DNA of 64,000 nt from SZUA-430 sp046153995 (lineage in GTDB: Bacteria > Pseudomonadota > Alphaproteobacteria > Micropepsales > Micropepsaceae). The notes under the pieces were generated by a model that searched no databases, was not told the DNA's origin, and saw only the letters and a list, made by a program, of their open reading frames with translations. The translations under genes were made by a program, and so were the position numbers. The stretch spans positions 1 to 64,000 of the forward strand of contig JBJXEH010000065.1 of the NCBI GenBank assembly GCA_046153995.1. The letters are read 5' to 3'. This document shows, piece by piece, positions 1-7,377 of the stretch. Position 1 is the stretch's first letter. The number at the start of each line of letters is the position of its first letter.

Positions 1-741
1 CTGTCCGCGCGCACGAAGATCGTGGCAGTGACGCACATGTCGAACGTGCTGGGCACGGTGACGCCGGCGAAGGAAATCGTGCGCATCGCCCATGCGCGCG
101 GTATCCCTGTGCTGTTCGACGGGTGCCAGGCGTCGGTGCATCAGGCGGTCGACGTGCAGGATCTGGACTGCGATTTCTATGTCGCGACGGGTCACAAGCT
201 TTATGGGCCCACAGGAATCGGCGTGCTTTACATGAAGCGCGAATGGGCGGAACGCTTGCCCCCGTTCAAGGGCGGCGGGGAAATGATCGACGAGGTGCAT
301 TTCGATCGCATCACCTATGGTCGCTCACCGCAACGGTTCGAAGCAGGCACGCCGCCGATCATCGAGGCAGTAGGTTTGGGTGCCGCGATCGACTACATCA
401 GCGCGTTCAATCGTGCCGACCTGATTGCGCAGGAGCACGATTTGCTGACCTATGCGACCGCGCGCTTCAAGGACTTGAACTGGATCCGCATTCAAGGTCA
501 GGCGCCGGGGAAGGGTTCGATCATCTCATTCACGATGGACGGCGCGCATGCGCACGACGTGGCGACGCTGGTGGACCGGCAAGGTGTTGCGGTTCGCGCA
601 GGCCATCATTGCGCGCAGCCTTTGATGGAGCGGCTCGGCGTTACCGCGACAGCGCGCGCTTCGTTCGCGTTCTACAACACGCGGGCCGAGGTCGACGTTC
701 TGATCGAGGCGCTGCACAAAGCACGGGCGATCTTCGCATGA
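1..741 (+). CDS. sufS: Cysteine desulfurase SufS, C-terminal part (5' end outside window)
   Basis: PLP-dependent enzyme that takes sulfur from L-cysteine and passes it to the SUF Fe-S cluster scaffold in the cytoplasm. The frame is open from base 1, so about 246 codons of a protein that is usually near 400 residues are present. The PLP Schiff-base lysine is visible in ATGHKLYGPTG (codon 196-198) and the persulfide-forming cysteine in AGHHCAQP (codon 610-612); this Cys context is typical of SufS-type (group II) enzymes rather than IscS. The TGA stop overlaps the ATG of the next gene (ATGA), which implies translational coupling with sufT. The rest of the suf operon (sufB, sufC, sufD) presumably lies just upstream of the window. 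Confidence 0.95.
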   Translation: MSARTKIVAVTHMSNVLGTVTPAKEIVRIAHARGIPVLFDGCQASVHQAVDVQDLDCDFYVATGHKLYGPTGIGVLYMKREWAERLPPFKGGGEMIDEVHFDRITYGRSPQRFEAGTPPIIEAVGLGAAIDYISAFNRADLIAQEHDLLTYATARFKDLNWIRIQGQAPGKGSIISFTMDGAHAHDVATLVDRQGVAVRAGHHCAQPLMERLGVTATARASFAFYNTRAEVDVLIEALHKARAIFA

Positions 742-1097
742 GCGCGCAAATTCCATTGCCCCTCGAGAGCGGCGGGCTGAAGCCCGAAGAGCTGGAAGAG
801 CTCACCCAAGTGCTGATCGGCGCGCTCAAGACCGTGTTCGATCCTGAGATTCCGGTCGATATCTACGAGCTTGGCCTCATCTACAAAATCGACGTGTCGG
901 ACAACAAAGACATCGCGATCGACATGACGCTGACGGCGCCGGGCTGCCCGGTCGCGGGCGAGATGCCTGGGTGGGTGAAGGACGCGGTTTCGAAGGTGCC
1001 GGGCCTTGGCGAAATCACGGTGACCATGGTTTTCGACCCGCCCTGGACGCCCGAACGCATGTCGGAAGAGGCGAAACTTGAACTCAACATGTTCTAG
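738..1097 (+). CDS. sufT: SUF system Fe-S assembly protein SufT (MIP18/DUF59 family)
   Basis: A 119-residue DUF59/MIP18-family protein, a class that helps mature Fe-S proteins and is commonly encoded in alphaproteobacterial suf operons. The core FDPEIPVDIYELGLIY motif and the later LTAPGCPVAGEMPGWV segment, which contains the conserved cysteine, are intact. The start ATG at 738 is chosen because it overlaps the sufS stop; upstream in-frame codons lie inside sufS. The next gene is sufA, 15 bases downstream, so all three form one transcription unit. The biochemical role is inferred from the family; the operon position supports SufT over the related PaaD protein of phenylacetate degradation. Confidence 0.9.
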   Translation: MSAQIPLPLESGGLKPEELEELTQVLIGALKTVFDPEIPVDIYELGLIYKIDVSDNKDIAIDMTLTAPGCPVAGEMPGWVKDAVSKVPGLGEITVTMVFDPPWTPERMSEEAKLELNMF

Positions 1098-1112
1098 GCC
1101 CAGATTCATCTC

Positions 1113-1493
1113 ATGAGCGAACCAACCCCCAGACCCCGCCGCGAACGGCCGAAGGCGCTGCGTCTGACCGACGCCGCCGCTGCGCAGGTGAAGGCCGCGA
1201 TGGACAAGGCTGAGAAGCCGTTCGTGGGTATCCGCGTGGGCCTGAAGAACGCGGGCTGTGCAGGCATGTCCTACACGATGGACTATGCCGAGAAGCAAAA
1301 CCCGCTCGACGAAGTGGTCGAGGACAAGGGCGTGCGCATTTTGATTGATCCGAAGGCGATCCTGTTTCTGATCGGGACGGAGATGGACTTCGTGCGCGAC
1401 AAGCTGCAGGCGCGCTTCGTGTTCAACAACCCGAACCAGACGAGCGCCTGCGGCTGCGGCGAATCCGTAGCGCTGAAGGCCGCGGTGCAGTAG
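1113..1493 (+). CDS. sufA: Iron-sulfur cluster assembly carrier SufA (HesB/IscA family)
   Basis: A-type Fe-S carrier of 126 residues that accepts clusters from the SufBCD scaffold and transfers them to apo-proteins. The three conserved cysteines are visible: one in KNAGCAGMSY and two in the C-terminal SACGCGES motif. There is an N-terminal basic and proline-rich extension of about 15 residues before the fold begins at LRLTDAAAAQV. It follows sufT by 15 bases and is followed without any gap by the TfoX-domain gene, so it is part of the same operon. The family assignment is secure; ErpA-like or IscA-like naming is possible but the context favours SufA. Confidence 0.93.
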   Translation: MSEPTPRPRRERPKALRLTDAAAAQVKAAMDKAEKPFVGIRVGLKNAGCAGMSYTMDYAEKQNPLDEVVEDKGVRILIDPKAILFLIGTEMDFVRDKLQARFVFNNPNQTSACGCGESVALKAAVQ

Positions 1494-1904
1494 GTGGCGG
1501 TCAGCGCCGAGTTTCGCGACCACGTGACGGACCTGTTCGCGGGGCTTGGGACGATCAAGATCAAGCTGATGTTCGGCGGCGCGGGTGTCTATTTCAAGGA
1601 CCAGGTTTTCGCGCTCATTGCGGACGAGCGCATCTACCTTAAAGTGAGCGACGAGACGCGGCCCGCCTTCGAGCGCGAAGGCATGAAACCGTTCACGTTC
1701 GAGATGAAGGGCCGGGAGGCCGTCATGACCAGCTATTTCGAGCTGCCGCCGCGGCTGCTTGATGATGCTGACGAGCTCGCGAAGTGGGCCCGGCGCGCGT
1801 ATGAGGCGGCGCTCAAGGGGCGGACGAAAAAGAAGTCCGCGCGCAAGGCACCGATTCCGCGCGATCTGCCGTTGGTCGCGGCGAAGAAGGCGCGTGGCCG
1901 ATGA
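1494..1904 (+). CDS. TfoX N-terminal domain protein
   Basis: A 136-residue protein consisting of a TfoX-N domain (FAGLGTIKIKLMFGGAGVYFKDQVFALIADERIYLKV, here shortened to LMFGGAGVYF as the key motif) and a basic tail rich in Lys and Arg (GRTKKKSARK). TfoX-N domains occur in the Sxy/TfoX competence regulator but most stand-alone alphaproteobacterial copies have no defined role. The GTG start directly follows the sufA stop codon, so expression probably depends on the suf transcript. The basic tail suggests nucleic-acid contact, which is inference. It ends five bases before the converging gene that follows. Confidence 0.8.
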   Translation: MAVSAEFRDHVTDLFAGLGTIKIKLMFGGAGVYFKDQVFALIADERIYLKVSDETRPAFEREGMKPFTFEMKGREAVMTSYFELPPRLLDDADELAKWARRAYEAALKGRTKKKSARKAPIPRDLPLVAAKKARGR

Positions 1905-1909
1905 AGCGG

Positions 1910-3190
1910 CTATTGCTTGAGGTTCAAGCTCTCTAGGCCGTCGACCTTCAAGTTCGTGCCGTCGTGCCTCAGCTTGCCGACTGCGGTGCGGCCGATGCGC
2001 TTTCGTTCCATGCTCCAGTTTCTAAGAGCGATCGTCAGTTGGAGCGAGAAATCCAACGCGCGAACTTTGCTCAGTGCATCGGGATCGCCACAGCCGCTGC
2101 CTTGACCCGGCGGAAAGCCGAACGTGTAGCGGGCGTCGAGGTTCCTGAACCAGCATTTAGCGTCCGCCCAGTTTGCGGGTGCGGTCATCCGAGCGACCGT
2201 TGGCCATTGCGCAGCCATATGGCAGGACGAGCAGGCGGAGGCGCGGTCGTCGGCGATGCCGTTCATCCGCCCGCCGCGCCCGAAGCCTTGGCCGGCAGGA
2301 AAGATGATGCTCTGGCGGGGCTTCGCACCCGCTGCCGCATTCGCGTCGCTCAGCTGCGGATCGTTGCCCCACATGAGGCCCAGCGGCACAAGCTTCGTCC
2401 ACGGGTCGGTGCCGGGCAGGGAGCCGTCATAGCGGAAGCTGCCAAAGACCCAGCCGGTCTTGTAACTCGCGCGGTTCTCGCGCACGGCAAGATCGACCTG
2501 AATCAGGCGCAGCGTCTTCGGCGCGCGTTGCGCGGGTTTGCCGTTTGCATCGGCGGCAGTCGCGCAAGCCTCGTCGCCGGGTTGCAGATCAACGTGGACG
2601 TTGGCGGCGAGTTCCGGCGCCCCGGCGAGTTTCGGGTCGTCGTCGGCTGTCGCTTCGGTGAACACGAGTTTTACCGCCACCGTTCCTTCGGGAAAAGGAA
2701 GTGCGTCCAGGTTCGGGTCGCGCGCACCGCGTCCCCACATCTTGCCCAGCACAACGCCGCCCACGTCGTTGTAGAACGCGAGGCCCCAGTTTTGACGGCA
2801 AGAAGTTTGTGTTGAGCTCATCTCACCCGGCGCGAAGTCGCGTGCGCGGGTCAGGCCGTGGATGAATTCCCTGCCCGTCGAGCCCGGCCCCAGCCAAGGG
2901 ACATGATACCAGCGGCGCGTCTTGTTATGGGCCAAACGCCAATCCACGCGATCCTGGCCCTCCAGCGCGTAGTTCAAAAGCAAGCGCAGATATCGTTCGG
3001 GTTCTTTGCGAAAGCTGATCGTGTCCCAGGGATGGGGTTCCGCGCGCACCGTTTTCGGGAAAGCGTAGCTGGGTTCGAATACCGGCCCGCGCCAGCCAGG
3101 TGGTGTGGTTTCAATACGATCGAGTGGTCCCGCCGCAGCGGAGCCAAGGCAGGCCAGCAAGAGCAAAGCGGCGAACGGGATCAGGCGCAT
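1910..3190 (-). CDS. Secreted protein with a single c-type haem motif
   Basis: A 426-residue protein with a clear signal peptide (hydrophobic FAALLLLACLGSAAA, probable cleavage after AAA at about residue 20), hence periplasmic or exported. A single CSSCH haem-c attachment site lies at residues 320-324, followed by MAAQWPTV, and further cysteines (SCRQNW, KCWF, GCGD) could form disulfides. No other domain is recognised. The rest is a globular, Trp-rich sequence, similar in style to uncharacterised cytochrome-like proteins of Proteobacteria. It is monocistronic, converges on the TfoX gene with a five-base gap, and has no obvious redox partner nearby. The function is unknown; electron transfer is inferred only from the haem motif. 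Confidence 0.7.
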   Translation of the reverse strand: MRLIPFAALLLLACLGSAAAGPLDRIETTPPGWRGPVFEPSYAFPKTVRAEPHPWDTISFRKEPERYLRLLLNYALEGQDRVDWRLAHNKTRRWYHVPWLGPGSTGREFIHGLTRARDFAPGEMSSTQTSCRQNWGLAFYNDVGGVVLGKMWGRGARDPNLDALPFPEGTVAVKLVFTEATADDDPKLAGAPELAANVHVDLQPGDEACATAADANGKPAQRAPKTLRLIQVDLAVRENRASYKTGWVFGSFRYDGSLPGTDPWTKLVPLGLMWGNDPQLSDANAAAGAKPRQSIIFPAGQGFGRGGRMNGIADDRASACSSCHMAAQWPTVARMTAPANWADAKCWFRNLDARYTFGFPPGQGSGCGDPDALSKVRALDFSLQLTIALRNWSMERKRIGRTAVGKLRHDGTNLKVDGLESLNLKQ

Positions 3191-3241
3191 GTCCGCGCAG
3201 AGTGTTCCACGCGGCCGCGCTGATGGGCAAGTTTGGGGCTT

Positions 3242-3466
3242 TTAGAGCGGAACGGCGTTCAGCGCGGCGCCGCGCAGCCGCTCAAAGCTGCACTCGCCGT
3301 GCTTGGCCATATCCACCAGGTGCTTTGCCACCTTGATACGTTCGCACTCCGGCAAGGCGCCGCGGCGGGTTTCGATCTCTTTCACGGCGTCGTCGAACGC
3401 CTCGCGGATCGTGCGCACGATGGCCGGTTGCAACGTGTTGAAAGCGGTGATCGCAGAGTCGGACAT
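3242..3466 (-). CDS. Small hypothetical protein (74 aa)
   Basis: A short protein predicted to be mainly alpha-helical and soluble (acidic and basic residues alternate through FDDAVKEIETRR and ECERIKVAKHLVDMAKHGE). No signal peptide or membrane segment is seen and I do not recognise a family. A purine-rich GGGAG lies a few bases upstream of the ATG, which supports translation. Codon usage resembles its neighbours. It is transcribed opposite to the tRNA-Ser gene that follows and sits 51 bases from the start of the cytochrome-like gene. Confidence 0.6.
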   Translation of the reverse strand: MSDSAITAFNTLQPAIVRTIREAFDDAVKEIETRRGALPECERIKVAKHLVDMAKHGECSFERLRGAALNAVPL

Positions 3467-3742
3467 TCACATCTCCCATGTGTGCCAGCAGATCTGTTCG
3501 TCTGCTTTTGCTTCGCGAATCTTCGAAGCACGGCACTGATTTGCAGCAATCTACACCACATTGATTGTGGCCTCGTTCACAAATGATCGCGGACGAGGTG
3601 GATGTGACAAGCGCACATGCAGCATGGTTTCTTCGCCGGATCGCTTGGAAATGCAGGCTCGGTTTTGCCGCAAGCGCGAACGCCGCGGTGCTCTTTTCCA
3701 GCGCATCCGCCAATGCTACATCTCGCGTCCGCAGCATGAGCG
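3467..3742. other. Intergenic region upstream of tRNA-Ser
   Basis: This 276-base gap carries no convincing gene. It is somewhat richer in A and T than its surroundings and must contain the promoters of the divergent small protein and of the tRNA, but I cannot point to a clear -35/-10 pair. Confidence 0.5.
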
Positions 3743-3830
3743 GGATGGGTGGTCGAGTGGTTTAAGGCACCGGTCTTGAAAACCGGCGAGGGGCGACCCT
3801 CCGTGAGTTCGAATCTCACCCCATCCGCCA
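3743..3830 (+). tRNA. tRNA-Ser (anticodon UGA)
   Basis: A complete class II tRNA of 88 bases with CCA encoded. The acceptor stem GGATGGG (3743-3749) pairs with CCCATCC (3820-3826), followed by discriminator G and CCA at 3828-3830. The anticodon stem CCGGT/ACCGG encloses the loop with anticodon TGA at 3777-3779. A long variable arm (GAGGGGCGACCCTC) and the T-loop GTTCGAATC identify it as a serine tRNA reading UCA. Imperfect repeat elements begin directly at its 3' end. Confidence 0.97.
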
Positions 3831-3859
3831 GCCTTCGCTCGCGAAGCAGAGCGAAGGCT
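3830..3859. repeat. Palindromic hairpin abutting the tRNA 3' end
   Basis: An 11-base perfect inverted repeat, AGCCTTCGCTC (3830-3840) against GAGCGAAGGCT (3849-3859), with an 8-base loop. It starts on the last base of the tRNA. It could act as a processing or termination signal for the tRNA transcript, although no T-run follows; it also looks like part of a repetitive palindromic element. Confidence 0.75.
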
Positions 3860-3885
3860 GCCACGCCGAAGCCCCCTTCGGGCGT

Positions 3886-4037
3886 AGGCGGGCTTCACGC
3901 GAGCTACGGCTCGGCAAGCCAGCCATGCAGCCTTGGCGTAGGGGGACTGCGCGGCTTCGGGTGACTGACGCCAGCCAGTGCTTCGTGCGAAGGCTGAAAC
4001 AGCGAGGGCGAAGGCAGACTTCACGCCAGCTACGGCT
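3886..4037. repeat. Pair of 26-base imperfect direct repeats downstream of tRNA-Ser
   Basis: The 26-base segment at 3886-3911 (core CTTCACGCGAGCTACGGCT) recurs at 4012-4037 (core CTTCACGCCAGCTACGGCT) with 23 of 26 matches. The bases between them contain more GCGAAGGCTG-like fragments. The array looks like a dispersed genomic repeat rather than coding sequence and ends just before the regulator gene, which argues against starting that gene at the upstream ATG at 3978. Confidence 0.6.
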
Positions 4038-4076
4038 TATCTATGCTTACCTCTTACCCGACCGGGTCCACGCAGC

Positions 4077-5201
4077 TTGAGCTCTCGTACGCCTCAAATC
4101 GATCCGCTCCAACTCTCAGCGCTCATCGGCGACATCTACGAGTGTGCGTTGGAGCCGTCGCGCTGGAACGATACGCTTACGCGCTTTGTTTCGCTGTTCA
4201 GCCCGCCGGACTGGGATGTGGCCGCGCTGATGTGGGAGGGGATGAACCGCCCGGCCGTGCGTTGGGTCGGCACAACCGGCCTCGTCGCGCACGCGATCCA
4301 AGCCTACGAGACGGTCTTTGCCGGCACGAACGTGTGGAGTGCGCGGGCTGCCGGCTTACCGATGGGGCACGTTATCGACACCGACGAACTGCTCACCCGT
4401 GCGGAGTTCCTCAAGAGCGATCTCTACCAAAAATTCTTGAAGACCTGGCGCATGGAGATGGCGCTGTTCGTGATCTTCGACCGAGCCGACGACGAGCAAT
4501 TGGCGCTCGCGATGCCGGGGCCGCCGGACCGCGAGGTTGACTGCTTGAAGCGCGGCCTGAGGCTCATCGCGCCGCATGTCCAGCGCACGATGCGTATCAG
4601 CCACGGCCTTGCGGAAGCACATCTGCGCGCCGCAGGGGCCGAGGCCGCGCTTAACCTAGGCCACGTCGCCGTTCTCGCCCTGGACGCAAGCCTTCGCGTC
4701 GTCAGCCACAACGCTAAGGCGGATCAACTTGCGGGTCGCGGTCTCTACGCGATGCACGACGGCCGCGCGCTCTTCGCCAGCATGGACGTGCAAAAGCGGC
4801 TGTCGGCGCTCGCCGCGCAAGACACGCCGGCCAGCGATGCCTTCAACATCGACAGCGCCGGCGGAGAGCGCTATGCCGCGCTCGCCATGAACGTCCGTCC
4901 GCGACGCGAGCAAGTTCTGGGCGATTGGATCGAAGGCGCAAGAATCATCCTCTCGATATCGATGCCCCATCCGGCACCGCTGATCGAGGTCGACCGGCTT
5001 CGCGCCTGGTTCGACCTGACCCCGTCCGAAGCCCGGCTCGCCGCGGCACTCGGAGCCGGCAAGACCTTGGCCACCTATGCGTCCGAACGCGGCGTTAGTG
5101 TCGAAGCTGCGCGCTTCCTCCTGAAGGGCGCCTTCCGAAAGACCGGCGCCGAAAGCCAAGCCCAACTTGTGACGCTGATCAAACAGGTCCCACAAAGCTG
5201 A
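4077..5201 (+). CDS. LuxR-type helix-turn-helix transcriptional regulator
   Basis: A cytoplasmic regulator of about 374 residues. The C-terminal region (LTPSEARLAAALGAGKTLATYASERGVSVEAARFLLKGAFRKTGAESQAQLV, key motif LTPSEARLA) is a LuxR/FixJ-type DNA-binding helix-turn-helix. The N-terminal 300 residues form a sensory region of the kind seen in stand-alone LuxR-like proteins of alphaproteobacteria, which often begin with a DxLxxLIGxIYxxALEP motif; IDPLQLSALIGDIYECALEPSRW is seen here. The TTG at 4077 is preferred because it places that motif right after the start; an ATG at 3978 would add 33 residues made from repeat DNA. The effector is unknown. It may regulate the two secreted paralogues just downstream, which is inference. 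Confidence 0.8.
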   Translation: MSSRTPQIDPLQLSALIGDIYECALEPSRWNDTLTRFVSLFSPPDWDVAALMWEGMNRPAVRWVGTTGLVAHAIQAYETVFAGTNVWSARAAGLPMGHVIDTDELLTRAEFLKSDLYQKFLKTWRMEMALFVIFDRADDEQLALAMPGPPDREVDCLKRGLRLIAPHVQRTMRISHGLAEAHLRAAGAEAALNLGHVAVLALDASLRVVSHNAKADQLAGRGLYAMHDGRALFASMDVQKRLSALAAQDTPASDAFNIDSAGGERYAALAMNVRPRREQVLGDWIEGARIILSISMPHPAPLIEVDRLRAWFDLTPSEARLAAALGAGKTLATYASERGVSVEAARFLLKGAFRKTGAESQAQLVTLIKQVPQS

Positions 5202-5281
5202 CGGGCACTACCCAAACGGGGAGCGCCAAGACTTCAGGCCTAAGACACGGTCGCTTCGCTGATTTCACGGAGCGAAACTCG

Positions 5282-5740
5282 ATGTCTAGAACGCTAGCGC
5301 ATATCACTGCACTGACTGCTTTGGCACTGTCCGCTGCCGTCTGGCCCGCAGCGGCGGATACCATTCGCGTTTCGGGCGGCTGCGAAGCGTCCGACCGGAT
5401 TCCCAACTCGCAGTGGACCACCTGCGCCGCGCGCGCCGATACCACCTTCACATTTAACGCGGCGGGCGTTGGCACTATGTACGCGCTGAGGATCGCCGCG
5501 CCTTCGACGCACTGCTCGGCGGTAAATTATCAGGTTTGGTCGGTCACGGATCGCAACCGTATGTTCGGCAAAACCCGGCGCTTCTTGGGCGCAGGCGAAA
5601 ATGAAATTGTCAACATCGGCAACGACTTCCCACCGGGCAATCAAACGGTCGCGATCCGCGTCCTCGGTCAAATGGGCGGCTGCAACGAAGGCCGCATGGA
5701 GAGTTGGGCTGCTTTCGTCGAACTCGTCGTGATCCCATGA
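5282..5740 (+). CDS. Secreted hypothetical protein, first of a tandem pair
   Basis: A 152-residue protein with a signal peptide (ALTALALSAAVWPAAAD, cleavage probably after AAA near residue 25). The mature part is about 127 residues with four cysteines that could form disulfides, consistent with an exported beta-rich domain. It is clearly related to the next gene: both carry a central HCS motif (THCSAVNYQVW here), an IxIGN motif (VNIGNDF), a conserved GCN motif and a terminal SWAA. I do not recognise the family. The stop codon overlaps the next gene's start (ATGA), so the two proteins are co-translated. Confidence 0.75.
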   Translation: MSRTLAHITALTALALSAAVWPAAADTIRVSGGCEASDRIPNSQWTTCAARADTTFTFNAAGVGTMYALRIAAPSTHCSAVNYQVWSVTDRNRMFGKTRRFLGAGENEIVNIGNDFPPGNQTVAIRVLGQMGGCNEGRMESWAAFVELVVIP

Positions 5741-6195
5741 GGGGCGTCATGAGCATAAAGCTTCACGCCGCGCTCGTGGGGTTCCTTGCAGCCATCGGTG
5801 CGGCCAGCGCCGAACCCGCGCAGTCTCTGCAAGGCACCTGCGTCACGAACAACTCGTATGCCGGCACCGTCAACGAATGCCTAGGCCCGCAGGCAACGCC
5901 CGAGCTTCGCTTCACCTCGGCCGGTCCGCAGTTCAACTATTCGGTGACGATCCAAGCCTCGCCGATGCATTGCTCTAAGGTTGGCATCCATGTCTTCACC
6001 TACGACCTCAGCCGCACGCTCGGCGGCACCGGCCTCTTGTCGCCGGGGCGGTCCCAGACGATCAGCATCGGCAACGGCTACGCAGCCGGCCTCCAGATCG
6101 CCAAAGTGAAGGCCTTCGGCTGGATCAGCGATACAGGTTGCAACCGCGGCTTCCTGCAGAGCTGGGCGGCGACTGCCACCGTGGTCCAGCAATAG
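5737..6195 (+). CDS. Secreted hypothetical protein, second of a tandem pair
   Basis: A protein of about 152 residues with a signal peptide (LHAALVGFLAAIGAASAE). It aligns with the preceding protein through MHCSKVGIHVF, ISIGNGY, DTGCNRGF and a terminal LQSWAA. ATG at 5737 overlaps the upstream stop; a second ATG four codons later (5749) is an equally good start for the signal peptide. The pair arose by tandem duplication followed by strong divergence. Function is unknown; both are likely periplasmic or extracellular. Confidence 0.75.
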   Translation: MRGVMSIKLHAALVGFLAAIGAASAEPAQSLQGTCVTNNSYAGTVNECLGPQATPELRFTSAGPQFNYSVTIQASPMHCSKVGIHVFTYDLSRTLGGTGLLSPGRSQTISIGNGYAAGLQIAKVKAFGWISDTGCNRGFLQSWAATATVVQQ

Positions 6196-6357
6196 CCAAC
6201 GACGGCCCCTGCGACAGGTTGTGCGCGGCGATGTGCCGGCTTAACCCGACCGGCTGGTTTGCCTATTATCACCGCTGATGTTCAGTTCAGAAAGAAATCC
6301 GGTGACGCGCTTCGCGCCGCTCGTTTTGCCTTCGGCGGGCGGCATGGACCCGGCGCA

Positions 6358-6402
6358 AGTGAGAGAACTGAGAGACATAAACTGTGTCTCACTTCTCTCA
6401 CT
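6358..6402. repeat. Long inverted repeat (20-base arms) between convergent genes
   Basis: The arms 6358-6377 and 6383-6402 are complementary at 18 of 20 positions with a 5-base loop (TAAAC). Each arm is almost purely purine or pyrimidine (AGTGAGAGAAC... against ...TTCTCTCACT). It sits between two convergent genes (ends 6195 and 6455) and could serve as a bidirectional transcription barrier, although no T-run follows on either side. The remainder of this 259-base gap holds nothing I can identify. Confidence 0.75.
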
Positions 6403-6454
6403 TCAGATGGGCGAAACGGCGGTTTGCAGCGAAGGAGCAGCGTCAACTGAGAGA

Positions 6455-7225
6455 CTACTCGCTGCGATAGGCCGTCCACGTCAATGTGATGCCGCCGCCG
6501 GCGTTGGGGCTGCCGTTCGAAAGGCCGGCGAGCGCGTAGACGTTTACGCGCAGGTCGGGCGTTACATAGTGCTTCACATAGGCGCTGACGTCGGCGGGGT
6601 CTGCGGACCCTTCGAATGCCGCTTCGCGCCAAGCGAAAGAAGCGCCGATCTCGGTTTCTTTGGTGAGGTCGGTCGAGATGCCTGCACCGGCGAGCCAGCC
6701 GTCTTCGCGGGGGCTTGCGACCGAGCTTCCGAGGAAGCGGCGGCCGGCTTCGACGTAGACGTTGAAGCCTTCGAAGCCCTTGTCGAGGTTGGCGACGAGC
6801 GAATAGTCGATTTCACCGCTGCCCAAGCCGCGGTCGTCGTCGCCGGTCGGCAGGCGGACGCGGCCGATGAGGTCGAGATACATTTTCTCCGGCTTCCACG
6901 AAAACGTGTAGGTCGTGGAGAGGGAAACGTCACCGATGCCGTTGACCATGCGGTCGACGCCGCCGCCCTCGACTTCGCCGTCGTCGGTGACGGTCGCAGG
7001 GCCGTCAATTTGCAGGAAGGGCACGGTGACTTTGAACGCCCACGGCGCGATCGAGTAGCGGGCGGAGACGAACTCGTACCAAACGGCGGTGTCCTGCGGC
7101 TCACCGTAGTCGCCGGTCGAGTACTCTGCGCCCGCGGCCAAATTGAGCCGGTCGGCTTCGGCGGCCGCCGTTGCGCTAACCAAACCAATTGCGGCCGCAA
7201 GCAGCCGGATACGCCTGTCGTACAT
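6455..7225 (-). CDS. Predicted outer-membrane beta-barrel protein
   Basis: A 256-residue exported protein. After a signal peptide (RLLAAAIGLVSATAAAE) the sequence consists of alternating amphipathic strands separated by Gly/Asp-rich turns, such as KVTVPFLQIDGPATV, DVSLSTTYTFSW and LDLIGRVRLPTGDDD. The organisation and the PFLQI and RLPTGD motifs resemble the MetA-pathway/phenol-degradation-type and related transport barrels of Proteobacteria. It ends in an aromatic-rich strand (GGGITLTWTAYRSE) as barrel proteins often do. It is monocistronic and divergent from the SCO1-like gene. The substrate is unknown. Confidence 0.75.
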   Translation of the reverse strand: MYDRRIRLLAAAIGLVSATAAAEADRLNLAAGAEYSTGDYGEPQDTAVWYEFVSARYSIAPWAFKVTVPFLQIDGPATVTDDGEVEGGGVDRMVNGIGDVSLSTTYTFSWKPEKMYLDLIGRVRLPTGDDDRGLGSGEIDYSLVANLDKGFEGFNVYVEAGRRFLGSSVASPREDGWLAGAGISTDLTKETEIGASFAWREAAFEGSADPADVSAYVKHYVTPDLRVNVYALAGLSNGSPNAGGGITLTWTAYRSE

Positions 7226-7377
7226 AAAGTCCCCCGTCCATGAAGCCCCGCGCAGCTACGACGAATCATGCTCCGCTCTTCATATTCAGGACGCGGCAGC
7301 CCCAAACTTGTGTCAAGGTAAGCGGTCGTTGGCGAGATGCGGGCACCTTGGCGAACGCGATGCGAAAGTGAGAGTCG

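Noticed and set aside
672..1523. Long minus-strand frame (283 codons) across sufT and sufA
   Set aside because: It is antisense to two clear SUF genes, rich in Arg and His as expected for a shadow of a GC-rich gene, and has no family resemblance.
3743..4037. tRNA-associated integration site of a mobile element
   Set aside because: No integrase, transposase or phage gene lies nearby, and the repeats do not copy the tRNA 3' end.
3978..4076. Upstream ATG for the LuxR-type regulator
   Set aside because: The added residues come from repeat DNA next to the tRNA, and homologous proteins begin near the IDPLQLSALIG motif.
6278..7243. 321-codon plus-strand frame opposite the beta-barrel gene
   Set aside because: Composition is that of an antisense shadow; the minus-strand product has a signal peptide and coherent strand pattern.
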